DNA of 64,000 bases, taken from Nectonema munidae (Eukaryota > Nematomorpha > Nectonematoida > Nectonematidae). This document shows, one piece after another, positions 33,195 through 45,449 of the stretch (position 1 is its first letter; every line of letters starts with the position of its first letter). The stretch is taken from positions 26,014 to 90,013 of the forward strand of contig JAUIRK010000756.1 of the NCBI GenBank assembly GCA_030549495.1, in the 5' to 3' direction. Position numbers and translations under genes: made by a program. The notes beneath the pieces were generated by a model that saw only the letters and a program-made list of their open reading frames with translations, was not told where the DNA came from and ran no database searches.

Positions 33195-35522
33195 CAGTGG
33201 AACCTTGATATAAAGGACATTCACGGTCCCATAACAATTGTCCCTTATATCAAGGTTGTCCCTAGTATGAAGGTAACTAGTATCCGTAGTATAAAGAGTA
33301 GAAAAACAGAAAAATTTTCAATTGATAAACTTGTCTATTAATAATTAAAGTAAAATTTTTATTTAATTGGTTTTTCTTTTCAAAAAAGTTCAGTATAGAA
33401 GTTTGCTTTTGGAACTTCCCATTTCTTGCTATTTGTTCCGAGCTTATTTTAACTTTAGAAAGCGAATTGAAGACTTCTCCAATGTCTTTTTGAAGGGAAA
33501 AGATTGAAGATCTGAAACTGCCTTTAAAGCCATATTGATGTTTTTATTGGAGATTCAGATACTTCAGAATTCTCCATTTCTTCTTCAAGCGGAATAGCAT
33601 CCGAACTTCGGGCCTCTTTGTCCAATCTCTCTTCGAAGGCAATGTTAAATGTTTCACAAGCTTGAACATTCTCATCTATTGAAATGAATTCATCCACCGA
33701 CATAGGAAATACAGCTTTCTTGCAGTTTCAACAATAAGATTATTAAGCAAAATATTATCTGTTTCTTCTTAAATGTCATTCTCCAAGGTATCGTCACTGA
33801 AAGACGGCATCGTAAATTCGCATTTTATGAAGCATTTTTCAACAGTAGATGCCTTAATCTGACGAACAACTTGACTTATCCCCATTATTGCTTGTAGAGG
33901 AGTCACTATTTCTTTGATGGAATCATTCTCAATAGAGCAAAGAACAGAGCGTAACAGAAGTTTTTTTATAATTGCTTTTGAAGTTTGCTATAATGCCATT
34001 ATCAAGAGGTACATGAGCAATTTCGCCAGTCATATTTGTAAGCAATGCGACAGTCAAACACTCTTTGTTTCGTTTACCTCCAGTGCATTTTCCCCACGAA
34101 CAGATAACGTACGACTTCGTAAAGATCGGAAAAAAGCCGTCGCGTCATGTTATATATTTTTTTAGGTGAGTAATCTTGAATAATTTCAGGTACCTTTCTT
34201 TCCATTGCTTTACGTCTTCTAAAAACCAATACATCTATGGTTGGTAAATGTTCTCATCATTAAACCTGTATACTAAAAAAACACTTAGTTTTTTAACCAT
34301 CTCCCTCCGAATTAATTTCATGAGAATTTTTCATGGTACCCAATATTTTTTTACAAATTAATAAAATAATTTTAAATTAAAATTTTGATTAAGACTTGTT
34401 TATATGAAGATAAGATAATAGGAATTTTAGTTACTTATCGGGATATGAAGTATGAAATATGAAAAAAGTTTATTATGCAAAATAAAATAAAATGGAGCTA
34501 AAGCAACGATGAGTATTAGATTCTAAAAGCCTTAGAAAATTTTTATCAGACGTTACTTGTCTAAACTTCATTAGTTTATACTTAATGGTTAATGTATAAA
34601 AAAATCTCAAAATTCAATAAATCTTTTTCAACTAAATTTTTCAATAAAAAGAGACATAGTAGTTTAAAATATAGTGTTTTAAAGATTCCATAAAAAGGGA
34701 TATGCTAAAAACATTTCATTATATACTGATTAAAAAGACTTGAAGTTAGAAAGTATACCGTCTCTAACGCCTCCTGTTTCACCAGATATCATGGCAAATG
34801 TAGATTGCGAAAAACTTTAAAATTATGAAGCCAACCATTTGAAGCTTTGAATGACGTAACATTTTTAGCTTCTGCAATTTTTCGCCCTTGCTCTTGCAAC
34901 AGAGATCCGGTTATGGGTACATTGATGTTTCTACAATGACAGTACCAACACCATAGTTCTTCTATTTCTTGAAATGGTCGTGGGTATGCCCTTTTTCGAT
35001 TATAATTAACATTGTTGAAGTTTTAAGCTTCAATTTCATTAAAAGACTTGATTACTCAGAGTTTTTTTTCCAAAGGCAATTCATTTCGTTTTCTTTTTAT
35101 ATGAGGCATTGTGAATAGTGAACATAAAAAAAATAGCTAGTTTTTATAAGAAAAAATAGAAGCGGTGATGTTCATTTTATTCGATATAGAATTCTAAAAA
35201 GTGATATAGAAACAGCAATTTATAACAAAGCAGCAATCTAAATAAAGAGACAAATGAGACTGAAATCTTTGCAAAAATTATCTTGCAATAGTACAGTATA
35301 AACTTGTTTATCAATCTTTTGATACAAGCAGCTTTTAAATGGAAAAGTTGTCCTTAATAGCAATGTTTTTGTCAATAATAAAGTATAAAAGTGTCCTTAA
35401 TTCGGAATATTAAGGTTGTCCCTAATATTGAGGGGTATTTACATATAAAAACCATTATATAAAAAACGGTCCTCAATGAAATGTCCTTAATATTGAGGTG
35501 TCCCTAAGCCAAGGTTTTACTG
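33195..35522 (-). mobile_element. Tigger/pogo element with both terminal repeats, internally deleted
   Basis: The left end is TA-CAGTGGAACCTTGATATAAA at 33193 and the right end is AAGGTTTTACTG-TA at 35511-35524. The inverted ends share CAGTxxAACCTTG and the TA target duplication of the pogo/Tigger group. Subterminal GTCCTTAATATTGAGG and GTCCCTTATATCAAGG repeats near both ends are probable transposase-binding sites. Minus-strand coding starts near 35109 (MPHIKRKRNELPLEKK), then a CENP-B-type domain (EELWCWYCHCRNINVPITG, TSFKASNGWLHNFK), GGKRNKECLTVALLTNMTG, then jumps to PLDNGIIANFKSNYKKTSV and a C-terminal region. The segment with the catalytic aspartates is deleted, and stops and shifts occur, so it cannot make a transposase. 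Total length is 2328 bp. Confidence 0.85.
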
Positions 35523-35524
35523 TA

Positions 35525-36892
35525 TATATACTTCATTTAATAATATTTTGGTTTGAGGTATTGACTCTATATAAATTTTATAAACTTGTAGAAATTTTGT
35601 TAATCCGATAATTCACAATCCGACAAGAATATATGTGAAACTTTGTTTTTATATGTACAAATGAGTTTATTATAGATTAAAAATTTGACAAAAAAATAAT
35701 AATTCTTTAAGATCTGTAAAGCAGAATATGCTATTTTCTGAGTAAATTCTAGCAGGTATTTAAAAAACAGTATAAGATTAGAACTTGGGCACTACTAGAG
35801 TGTACTTTGTTATGGCTATGCTGAACATATGTGTAATTTTATAACAAATTACTCAATGTGATATGCTTTTTCTAGTAGAAAATCTTTAGAAAATACCTCA
35901 TTTATAGGGCTAATTTAATCTGACTGTTTCTTTTTTATTCGAATACTTTTTCTTTCGCATGATTAAAAAAAAAGTTACATCTCAAACACCTTCCACTAGA
36001 TCGCTATATTAGCACATGCAAGAACGTTACCTTAATAACTCAAATGACTAAATAATTAATAAGAGTACACTTTTTTATATTATTTTAAAAACAATAAAAA
36101 AACTAAATATATAATATAAGTATTTATAAAAAAGAATACTTTGACTAATGTTTCTGTAAGTATCAAATAGATATATTAATGAAATTTTAATGTTTATTCG
36201 AAAAAAAAATTTTAATACCCAAATCATACAGAAAACATTATTTCATATATTTAAGAATATTAAATGAAATTAAAAAAAGTAAATGTTTACTAGAACCAGA
36301 AAAAGAGATTAAAAAGTTCAGGGTCCATCTAAAACCTAACTAAACCAAATATAATACATTACCAAGCAATAAAAGAATATAAAATAAAACTTAACTAACT
36401 TATAAATCTTGAGTCTCTTATTGAGAAAGAATATAAGTGAGTTATATTATCCAGAAAATAATTTTTTTATAGTAGAAAAATACAAAAGTTTTGTTTTTTC
36501 CTTCATTTTTAATGTAACGATGATCAAATTAATGTCTATCCTAAAAATAAATAAAACATAAAAAACCACAAGATATTTTTCTTTGCCAAAAACAATAAAC
36601 TCAAAAATAACAAGTTTATTTCAACATTAGGTGGGATTGACATTTTAAGATATAATTTATAATAGCTCTCACGGCACGATCACTCTAGCGATATATTTTT
36701 GTTTAACATAAATTCATACTAGCGTCACAGCATCACCATATTAAAATATACTAGTTTTTAATCAGATCTGCGTCTCAGTGCACCACCACTAAATATATAC
36801 AGTTGTCAATAAATTTTAAATCAAATAATGTAGTACATAACAAAAGTTAAAAAAAAAGGGTCTAAAAAAGGGGTTCATGGAAATTCTACTTC
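35525..36892. other. AT-rich spacer
   Basis: No genes or structured repeats were recognised between the Tigger-like element and the hAT-like short element. Confidence 0.4.
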
Positions 36893-36900
36893 AAACTACT

Positions 36901-37226
36901 CAGTGCCCGCGCTACCTATATAATTTTGGGGCACGTGCCCCCCCCCCCTGTATTAATCTTTGCCACCCCTAAAATTTTTGGTTTTGCCCCATGCACTTTT
37001 TAAAGGAAAAATAAATAAGCAAAAATTGTACATAATAATCTTATATAAATGCTGGTGTATGTGTATGTATAATATGAGATTTCTATAGGTTTTTATACAG
37101 AAGTACTTCATGCTTTTCAGCAAAGTAATATAGGATATAAAGTAATATAGGAAATAAATTTTTTGCAAATGTGTTTCTTTTCACCATTTCAGCCCCCCTT
37201 GAAATTTAGCTTTAGCGCGGGCACTC
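36901..37226. mobile_element. hAT-like short element with 8-bp target duplication
   Basis: The left end is CAGTGCCCGCGCTA (36901) and the right end is TAGCGCGGGCACTC (37213-37226). The two are inverted over 13 bp, with only the final base differing. AAACTACT flanks it on both sides (36893-36900 and 37227-37234), an exact 8-bp duplication as made by hAT transposases. Inside are a C-run and CACGTGCCCC, no transposase. Length 326 bp. The exact duplication and near-identical ends suggest a fairly recent insertion. Confidence 0.85.
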
Positions 37227-37447
37227 AAACTACTTATGCTAAATCTCCTTTAATATAATTCTATTTTCCAAATCAATATAAATATATATATTTAGAGCTT
37301 TTTTAAATAAATATTTTTTTCCCTTTTTTAAAGTTTCATATTTTGAATGGTTGGTTTGAGATATCAAAGCACTTTCAGCCGTAAGGCTATATGCTCGCAT
37401 TATGCTTAAGATGGTTAATCACAGTTTTTGTGAATTTGTTTTTAGAA

Positions 37448-37524
37448 TTGGGAGCCTTGGGGATCGAACCCCTGGCCTTCAACTGTTAAGCTGAGAGGTA
37501 CACCCTAACAACCATTGAGGCTCT
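37448..37524 (-). repeat. tRNA-like sequence (pseudogene or SINE head)
   Basis: On the minus strand GAGCCTCAATGGTTGTTAGG resembles a tRNA A-box region, and GGGGTTCGATCCCC is a perfect B box with a four-pair T stem. The start GAGCC pairs with the end GGCTC as an acceptor stem would. No proper anticodon stem-loop can be drawn around TTAACAG, so a functional tRNA is unlikely. A tRNA pseudogene or tRNA-derived SINE head is the best reading. Confidence 0.45.
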
Positions 37525-37744
37525 TCATATTTTGAATGTTTATATATGCTTTTTATTAGTTACAATATTTTTGAAAAATTTATATTTTAATTGGAAAAAA
37601 TTTTTATTCACATTTTATGTATAAATATAAATATTATTTTGGTTAGCAAGTAAGTAGTTATTTTTTATATATTGAATTGTGTTTACAACTATTAACAATA
37701 AAGATTATAAATTTCATAAAAATTATCAACTTATAAAATAATAT

Positions 37745-39712
37745 TTTATGGTTGTGCTATAAAAAGCTGTGTTCTCGTATTTATACGAAAAAAATAAGCA
37801 ATTTTTTAGCAGAAGCCTTCAAAATTACAATTCACTTGGCGAGATGCCATCCTGCGTATGCAAGCAAGGAAAAGATTTTCTTCAAGAGGAAAGCTGATGA
37901 CATGAAGAGACAAAAACTTGATGCGACTGGTAGCTTTCAAGAGAAGAGAGGGAACATAGTTGAAGCATCATACTGAGTGGCTTACTTAGTAGCCCGGAAA
38001 AAAAAATCACACAGAATTGCTGAAGAATTGATTCTACCTTGTGCAAAAGAAATGGTTCGATTGGTTATGGGAAAAGAAGCAGCACAAAAACTGACTGATA
38101 TACCTATTTCGAATAATACGATCCAGCGAAGAATCAGCGACATGTCAGTTGATGTGAAAAAACAAATTATTGAAGAGATAAAAACATCCTCCATTTTTGC
38201 TATACAGGTCGATAAATCCACTGATGTATCAATGACATGCCAGCTCTTGGTTTACTGCCGATACCTGTTCAGAGGCACAATCAAAGAGGAATTTATTTGT
38301 TGTAAAAATCTTGAAACGTCAAGTACAGCCACTGATGTGATTAATTCTGTATCATCCTTTTTCGACCAGTATAGTTTGATCTTGTTGGAATCACAACTGA
38401 TGGAGCTCCTGCTATGCTTGGGTTAGGGTTAGGTTTCCAGGCAAAAGTAAAATCTAGCGCACCAAATGCAATTGGTATGCACTTCTTCATTCATTAGGAG
38501 GCTCTCGCTTCTAAATTAACTTTCTCCTGGGCTTCTTTCAATGTTCAAAGATATTGTCAAGGCTATCGACTATGTTAAAATCTCTGCCATCAGCACGAGA
38601 CTGTTCCAGAAAATGTACCATGACATGGAATCCGAACATAGTGCTTTGCTCTTTTATACATCCGTCAGATGGTTGTCGGTAGGAAGATTTTTGTCCAGCT
38701 TCTTTTCTCTTCGCGAAAACCTTGAAATGTTTCTTGCCTTAAAGAAAAAATATTAGTTGTTTGATTTATTGAAAACTGAACACTTTGAGCTCCGTCTGGC
38801 TTATCTTGTATATATATTTGAAATATTGAACCAGCTGAACTTAAAACTCCAAGGAAAAGTATGCTCAACCACTGTGACTCAATACTAGCATTTTTGGCGA
38901 AATTGAAGCTGTATAAGATCAGAGTGAGTTTAGGAAAATTTTTATGTTTTCATTATTGAGTGAAATTCTTGTTGATGGTCACTTTATCCAAGCACTTTAT
39001 CCAAGGAAATTATGGATCACTTGTCTCAGCTAAACGATGAATTTAGCCGATAATTTCCTGACTTAAGGCCTAAAAATGCAGAATTAGCAAAAAACAGTTT
39101 TTATTTCAAGTTGATGATGTGTTAGAAGAGGCTCAAGAAGAGTTCATTGAGATTATCCACGATTCAAAAGCCAAGAATTTGTTCCTATCAAGCTCCTTGC
39201 CTAGCTTCTGTTGTTCAATGAGGGAATCATATCCAAAATTAGTGATCTAGCTGTTTGAGTTCTTTTGCCTTTTGCTTCAACCTATCTGTGCGAAAGTGTG
39301 TTTTCTGCATTACTGGTAATAAAAACAAAATCAAGGAACAAGCTGTCTGTGGAAGATGACTTGAGGTATGTCATATTACATAAATATAGTATCTTAATCA
39401 TATCAATTCATTACTTACCTACATATAACCTTATACTTTTCATAAGTTTTAGACATATCTACCTACATTCTACAACTATAACAAGATTTTAAAATATTAT
39501 TTTTGTTGTGTATTTTACTCTTAAATAAAAATGTGTTACGATTTCCTTAATTTCATATGTATAAGCATACGATTTAATCAAATGACTACAATCATTTTTT
39601 GCATAAAAATTTTGATTAATTTTGTTGGCTCAAACTATTCAGTTGTAGGGGTCCACAGGTAAAAAAGTGACTGAAAAAGGGGGAACGGGATAAAAAAGAT
39701 TGGGAACCACTG
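37745..39712 (+). mobile_element. ZBED5-type hAT fossil with right terminal repeat
   Basis: Plus frames give RCHPAYASKEKIFFKRKADD (end of a BED-finger region), VAYLVARKKKSHRIAEELIL and CAKEMVRLVMGKEAAQKLTD. Next come NNTIQRRISDMSVDVKKQII and FAIQVDKSTDVSMTCQLLVY, where the usual DES reads DKS, then HSALLFYTSVRWLSVGRFL. Near 39265 comes the dimerisation block FASTYLCESVFSALLVIKTK with NKLSVEDDLRY. The right end TGGGAACCACTG stops at 39712, followed by CTCTAAAC as a likely target-site copy. The left terminal repeat and N-terminus are lost. Several stops and shifts occur. The terminal repeat matches that of the hAT at 13505, suggesting one family. Confidence 0.82.
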
Positions 39713-40221
39713 CTCTAAACAGTGGGCACAAGTAAAATAAACTAAAAATTTATATAATTTTTATTTTATATACTTCCTTATTCAATAAAATACATAATAC
39801 AGTTGTTTTAGTTTGAATTTTTCATAGAATTAAAAATTTTCATAGATTTTGCGCTTGAAAAAAGATTTTGTTAGCTGAAACTATACATTATGAAAATACC
39901 CACTATAAAATTTTCCTTTCTAGAAGCAAATTTGATCAACATCGGAAACAAGAGCTAAAGAAGGTCATAAAAGTAAGGTGATGAGGATTGAGGAGTATAA
40001 TTATCTATTATAAAATAAAAGTGAAAGAAGAAGATTATTTTGTTAACAATATATCATTTTTACAGTAATAAAGCAATTTACATGTCAAACATTTAGCCTT
40101 CTTGACTTTTCGTTGAAATAGTTCGAAAACACTTTTAATTAAAGGTCGAAAAACTTTTCTCACAGGATGCAGTACTGATTCCTATTGTTAGAACAGCTTG
40201 CTACTCAAAAATACTCTACAC

Positions 40222-40383
40222 CAGCGCTTTTCAAACTGTGTATCCCTACCCTTCAGTGGGTCGCGTGAAACATAAAATGGGTCGTGACAAAAAAGATGCC
40301 GAATAAATGAACGTAGTGAAGAGAGTTTGTCTTATTACACCTTAGTATTATGGGTCAAAGTGAAAAAAGTTTGAAAAACACTA
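40222..40383. mobile_element. hAT short non-autonomous element
   Basis: CAGCGCTTTTCAAACT at 40222 and AGTTTGAAAAACACTA ending at 40383 are inverted with three C/T changes. The flanks CTCTACAC and CTCTAACA share CTCTA, in line with the hAT preference for CTCTAGA-like targets. Length 162 bp. The ends resemble those of the hAT at 26138 (CAGAGTTTCTCAAACTGGG) more than those of its neighbour ending at 39712. Confidence 0.7.
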
Positions 40384-40525
40384 CTCTAACAATTTTATAA
40401 TATATTTATTGAAACTACCAATCTACAAAGAAAAGGCTTCTTCACAAGCGCACTTTATCAAATTGAGTGGAGAGGCTTGAAAAATTGAGTGGGGTGAGGG
40501 GTGGAGGGTGTTCAGGTCAAAAATG

Positions 40526-40590
40526 GGGGGGGGGGGGGGGGGGGGCTCAAGCCCCAAAAATAAATAGAGAGCTCGGGCACTGTCATCAAT
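40526..40590. repeat. Poly-G run and right end of a CAGTGCCC-type element
   Basis: A run of about 20 G is followed by GGGGCTCAAGCCCC, a small palindrome, and then GAGCTCGGGCACTG, which is the inverse of the CAGTGCCCG end seen at 36901. No left end was found upstream, so this is a truncated relative of that element. Confidence 0.4.
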
Positions 40591-40594
40591 GCTA

Positions 40595-42107
40595 TTAAAA
40601 ATATTTATGATATTGTTCCAAAGAAAACATTAAAACCCAGGTTTTTTATCAAATGTATTTCAATAGATCTGAAGCGTGACGAGCTGATTGATTCTATTAA
40701 TACATGCAACTACATAATAGCTAGAGCTGGAGGTGTTAAATCAATAAAGCTATAGGAAAATAGTAGTAAGTTTTGTAATTTTGCTATTATTGAACCGAAT
40801 TCACCTGTTGTAGCTGATTACCTTGCTTCGTGCAAAACCATATTTTGTGGATATAGTGACTTTCCTATGGATCACTTTATAGGAAAAGTTAGAGTTTGCG
40901 TAAATTGTGATAAATTGGGATACACTAAGTCTTTTTGTCTCAGAAGTAACTTGTTTTAACTGTAATGGTAAGCATCCGTTTAATGATAAAAATTTTCCTT
41001 TTTTTCAAATCAAAGCTGTTTTTGTTTTTTTTTAAATACTAATTCAACCACCAACTCTCAATTTTTACCGACGGTTCAAAATCACGCAACAAAGCAACCG
41101 CTGCTTGCGCTTTTTTTAATCACAATACAAGCACTTCTTTCTTCACACAACAAATGCAGACAGACAACAAGACCTCCGCATACGAAACTGAAGCCCTAGC
41201 ACTCCTAACATCATGCAACCACAACATTGATAACCTAACCTTTTTTACATCCAAATTCAAGCACATAATCTTTTTCACAGACTCACAAAACATAATAAAA
41301 GGCCTACAACTTAACAGAAAAATTCCCCTTTCAACACTAAACCTAGCCAAAAAATTAATCAACCTTAGCAACCATTTCTCAATTAAACTTTTCTGGTCCC
41401 CGCCCATTCCTCCTCCTTGGAAAATTTTTTAGTAGATTTCTTATGTAAATCCACATCCATAACATCACAACATTTCTTAACCCACGATCTCCCTCTATCC
41501 ACTTTTCAAACATCCATAAATATCTCAACTACAAACGAATGGCTTTACTCAAACAACATACCTATCCCCTTATCCCAATTTGCACTAAATAAAAACATTA
41601 CTCTTCCTCGCAACATTATAAGATGATTCACCTCACATTGCCCTTGTTACGCTTACTTCAACAATTTTAATTTGCACTCTAACCTTTTTTGCAGATTCGG
41701 CTGCCCTCATATCGAAACTCCAATTCACATTATCCTCTATTGCCCAATATTCTAATCAGAACGAACCATACTCATTGAAAAAAGACTTTTATATTTTAAA
41801 GATCTTCCCTCCTCTCTACTAAAATTCTTATCATACCCCAAAATCATTCACTACATCTCTCTTTTCCTTAATATAATAGAACCATTACTCTCTACCCACC
41901 AACACTTAACCCCACCCTTATTAAACACCTTGCATAATCATACAGACGCAACCTAATTTATACTCTTTCACCTCACCAGGCTTTCTTATTTCTACTTTAG
42001 ATCCTAAACCCAATACCCATCCTTACAAATCCCCAAGTTAGCAATTGATGTAAGCATATCAACCAACGTTGGAAAGTGCTTAGTTATCTCCTACCTACCT
42101 ACCTACC
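40595..42107 (+). mobile_element. RNase H-bearing LINE, deleted between ORF1 and RNase H
   Basis: At 40600-41020 the plus frame encodes an ORF1 (gag-like) with a zinc knuckle, RVCVNCDKLGYTKSFC, then CNGKHPFNDKNFPFF. From about 41065 an RNase H domain follows directly: FTDGSKSRNKATAACAFF, SAYETEALALL, HIIFFTDSQNIIKGL, giving the catalytic D, E and D. A tail motif CRFGCPHIETPIHIILYCP, typical after RNase H in I-type LINEs, lies at 41693-41750. Endonuclease and reverse transcriptase are missing between, so this is a deletion derivative. It ends in a (CTAC)n tail near 42090-42107, as expected for a 3' end of this LINE type. Short shifts are present. Confidence 0.75.
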
Positions 42108-42385
42108 CAGGGCCGACCCTAGTGTTCGCGGGGCCCTATGCAAAATGGATTGTTCGGGGCCTAGTGTGGGTAGGAAAAACGATGAAATGTGAGAAATAAG
42201 ATTTTGAAAAAAAGAAAAGTGATTTGTTTTATTACTTTTTCATTAACACAAAATGACGATCAAAATAACTTTACTTTGCGAACCTTCCATTTATCGAAAT
42301 CATACAATATATCATCAAAATGAAAAATGAGAAGCGCGGGGCCCGCTGCGGCCGCATAAGTTGCAGTGGCCTAAGGCCGGCCCTG
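42108..42385. mobile_element. hAT-like short element inserted in the LINE tail
   Basis: The left end is CAGGGCCGACCCTAGTG at 42108 and the right end is CTAAGGCCGGCCCTG ending at 42385, inverted over about 14 bp. TACCTACC lies on both sides (42100-42107 and 42386-42393), an exact 8-bp duplication, though it falls in a period-4 CTAC repeat so the match is less informative. The interior is GC-rich (GCGCGGGGCCCGCTGCGGCC). Length 278 bp. The LINE tail seems to continue on the right. Confidence 0.8.
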
Positions 42386-42399
42386 TACCTACCTTATTT

Positions 42400-43955
42400 A
42401 GGTGTTTGTTTGGTTTGTTTGAAAAATTAAAACCACTTTCAGCCAAAGGTATTTTCTTCATTATTTTAAAAGGGTTAAATCAAATTTTTTTAAATTTTTT
42501 TTTTGGGGGTGGGGGTTGGGGACCCCCCCCTTAATAGGAGAAACAAAAAATGTTTTAAATTTTAAAATATTTTTAGGTTTTAAATTTTAAATAAAAATTA
42601 TTATAATTTATAATAATTATAAAATAATATTTATAATATTAATAAATATTTATAATATTAATATAATAATAATTTATATTTATAATATTAAATAAATTAT
42701 TTTAATTTATTTAGGTGTTTTAAATTTTAAAACATAAATTTATTAAATTTAATTAATAAATATTAAATAAATTAAATAAATATTATTATTTATTTATTGG
42801 TCTTTTAAATTTTTCAATTTTGAAAATATCTTATGACTGGAGCAAAAGATGCAGTGAAAAATCCAAAAATAGCATATAAAAACATTTATTTCATTTAAGA
42901 GCAGAAAAATAATTGGAAAAAATGTAAAAAACGGTCTAATTTTTCAAAATAATCAAACAGTTCAATTATTTTTACATTTTGAAAAGAGTTTGGGTAAGTT
43001 TGGGTAAAAAGTCACGCCCGTCTGCCCTTTTATTACAAAAAAATTAATTTAGGCTAAGAATTTTTTTTATTCATATTTATATTTTACGTTAAAAAAATAA
43101 TTGTGGAAAAAAAATTAAAAATTATTTTAAGGTCTCTTTAGATTTTAAAAAATTTTGACATTTAATATGTAGTTTTAAGATAGTAAGAATAGTATATATT
43201 ACTTTTTATATTGCATTTAGAGTTGTATCAAAGATGAATTTATTCCTATCCGCAAATGCGATTAAAATATTATTAATTTTGACATTCTAAAGATGCAAAT
43301 GCGAATATTAAAACTTTTCCAAATGAATACGGATACAGTAATAATAACTTTAGTAAAAACATATTTTATTACAATTTAAATAAATTTCAATAAATTAAAC
43401 GTACAAGACTATTTCCAAAAATATATTTTATATAAGTTCTTAATAAAGTAAAAAAATTTTGAGAAAACATTGCTGCAAAAAGAAAAAATAATATTTTTAA
43501 ATATGGCATGCACTGCAATTGCAATTTTAAAAATTTTTATAATCAGCCGAAAAAATCAGAGAATTTTGGAAATTATGCTAATTTTAAAATGAATACCTTC
43601 TTGTATTCTACAAAAACTGACACTGACTATTTTTTGAATTTTGACTCCAACTCTAACTCGAACTATTTTTTTCCAAAATTTTTAGACTCTACAGACTCCA
43701 ACTCTTTAACCATGCATAAAATATGGTTGAATTTTGAATATTAATATTATACAGCTCAATTAACAATTTATTTTATAAATATAAATAACTTTTATTATAT
43801 GTCTTTAGATAGAAATAAAAATCATTTTTCTCTTAATGCTGCAATTTTTACAATCGAAGTATTTTATGTAATTTTCAACTCACCACAATTAGAAAAATTA
43901 TAGGAATGAATTTTCTAAAACGGTAAATAAAAAAATTTAAAACACTTAATTTAAT
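42400..43955. other. Extremely AT-rich low-complexity stretch
   Basis: Dominated by A/T simple sequence (TTATAATATTAATA-like from 42545 to 42800) and one G-run/C-run patch at 42505-42530. No coding sequence recognised. The plus frame at 43508-43744 is low-complexity N/F/S-rich and not called. Confidence 0.5.
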
Positions 43956-43964
43956 TTTTGAATC

Positions 43965-44830
43965 TAGAATTGGCGAATTTTTCCACTTTTCTCTGGTTTA
44001 TTTCATATCTGACTCATTGTCTCTAATTAACTCCCTACGCAATAAATCTTCTGACTCAGACTATGTGGCTTCAATTTTAAATTTATATTCTGAATTAAGT
44101 AGACACTTCTCTATTCGATTTATTTGTTGTCCTGGTATTATGGGCATAACAGGAAACGAATTTTGAGATAGAAAAGCTAAACAAGCGTATTTATTTCCAG
44201 TTAAAAATAGTGCCTTCCCCTTTCATCATTTAGAAGTTTTATAAACCAAAGGAGCACTAATTTTTGGTCAAAGAGTTAGTTGAACAGTAAATACCCTCTA
44301 TATTTTCCAATTTTAGGCATGACATCCCTTAAAAATGAATTGAAAAATTGAAAATATATGCATTCCACCCTAATATATTAAGGTGGCTCACTGGAAACAC
44401 TAACTAAAAAAATCAAAAAATCCCCAAACAAACTTTGCCGTTTTGGATGCAACCTTAATGAAACTCTCAACCATTTACTGTTTTCTTGCCCCCAAACTAG
44501 AAATCTTTCATATTTGCTTTACGCCAAAAACATATCGAAAATAGGTTTTCTATGTTCTCTATATATGAAATTTTACTTAATCCTCAGTTTACAAAAAATT
44601 TATCCTGCCTAATCGAATCGGTTGAAAGAACTTTAAGGCTGACTCCCCCTTAAACCACAATTCGAACTTCTCTTCCCTGTTTATACATTATTTAATAATA
44701 TTTCTTTAATTTTTTTTATTTTGACGCCATCCACTTTACCCAGTTCGCTTTATCATTAACCTCAAGCTTTTGCCAGCTATCGGACCTTTTATAATCTATT
44801 AGCTGTGTCAACACCTCTCAACCAATCAAT
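43965..44830 (+). mobile_element. LINE fragment: C-terminal part of RNase H
   Basis: The plus frame reads FSDSLSLINSLRNKSSDSDY, then IRFICCPGIMGITGNEF and DRKAKQA, the C-terminal RNase H block (PGHxGIxGNExADxxAK, with the histidine changed). At 44435 CRFGCNLNETLNHLLFSCP is the same tail motif as in the LINE at 41693. Only the last third of the polyprotein is present, with stops, so this is a 5'-truncated copy. Confidence 0.7.
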
Positions 44831-44839
44831 CAATTTAAT

Positions 44840-45445
44840 TTTATATTTTGAACTCCCATTTGTAATATCAAAAAATGCCAACAACTCTTTCCTGCTAAAA
44901 CGAACTGCATTTTTGGCTTAATTTTAACTTTTTTTATACATTTTAGTTTGAAGTGAAATTTAAGATATAATTTAGTACTTTAATGTTTTATTTTTTAAGT
45001 TTTGTATCATATGGATGAATAGTTTTTTTTGTTATCATTCGGTTTTTTTTGCTAAAACGAGCTGTAAGTTAATTAATGGCGCCCATTTTTCCTAAATTTT
45101 TGCTAAAACGTGTTTTTAAAATAATAAAATAAAGTTATTAATTAATTAATCAATCAAAATTAATTCTAATAATATCAAATAATTAATTATTTAGTATTTA
45201 TTAATTATAATAAATTAATATCCTAGATTGAGTTATAAGTTAAATTTATTTTATAAAGTTGTATTATAAATGATTTATTTTTAATTATTAATTAAAATAA
45301 ATTGAAAGTTATGTAATCATTTACCTTGCATTTGAAAAAAATTAACGATATACATATTTTCGAAAAAAATCTCAACCTATTTGTTTTCTTCATTTTCAAG
45401 CTTTGCAAAATTTTTGAACTTATGCTCCTTTATTATAATCCTTTT
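44840..45445. other. AT-rich spacer
   Basis: Contains three scattered copies of GCTAAAACG (about 44896, 45050 and 45101) and TTAATTAATTAA-type runs. No gene seen. Confidence 0.4.
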
Positions 45446-45449
45446 ACTC

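Noticed and set aside
33914-34165. 83-codon plus frame
   Set aside because: Antisense to the Tigger-like coding sequence.
37448-37524. Functional tRNA gene
   Set aside because: B box and part of the acceptor stem are present but no standard anticodon arm or full T stem can be formed.
41120-41407. 95-codon minus frame
   Set aside because: Antisense shadow of the LINE RNase H domain.
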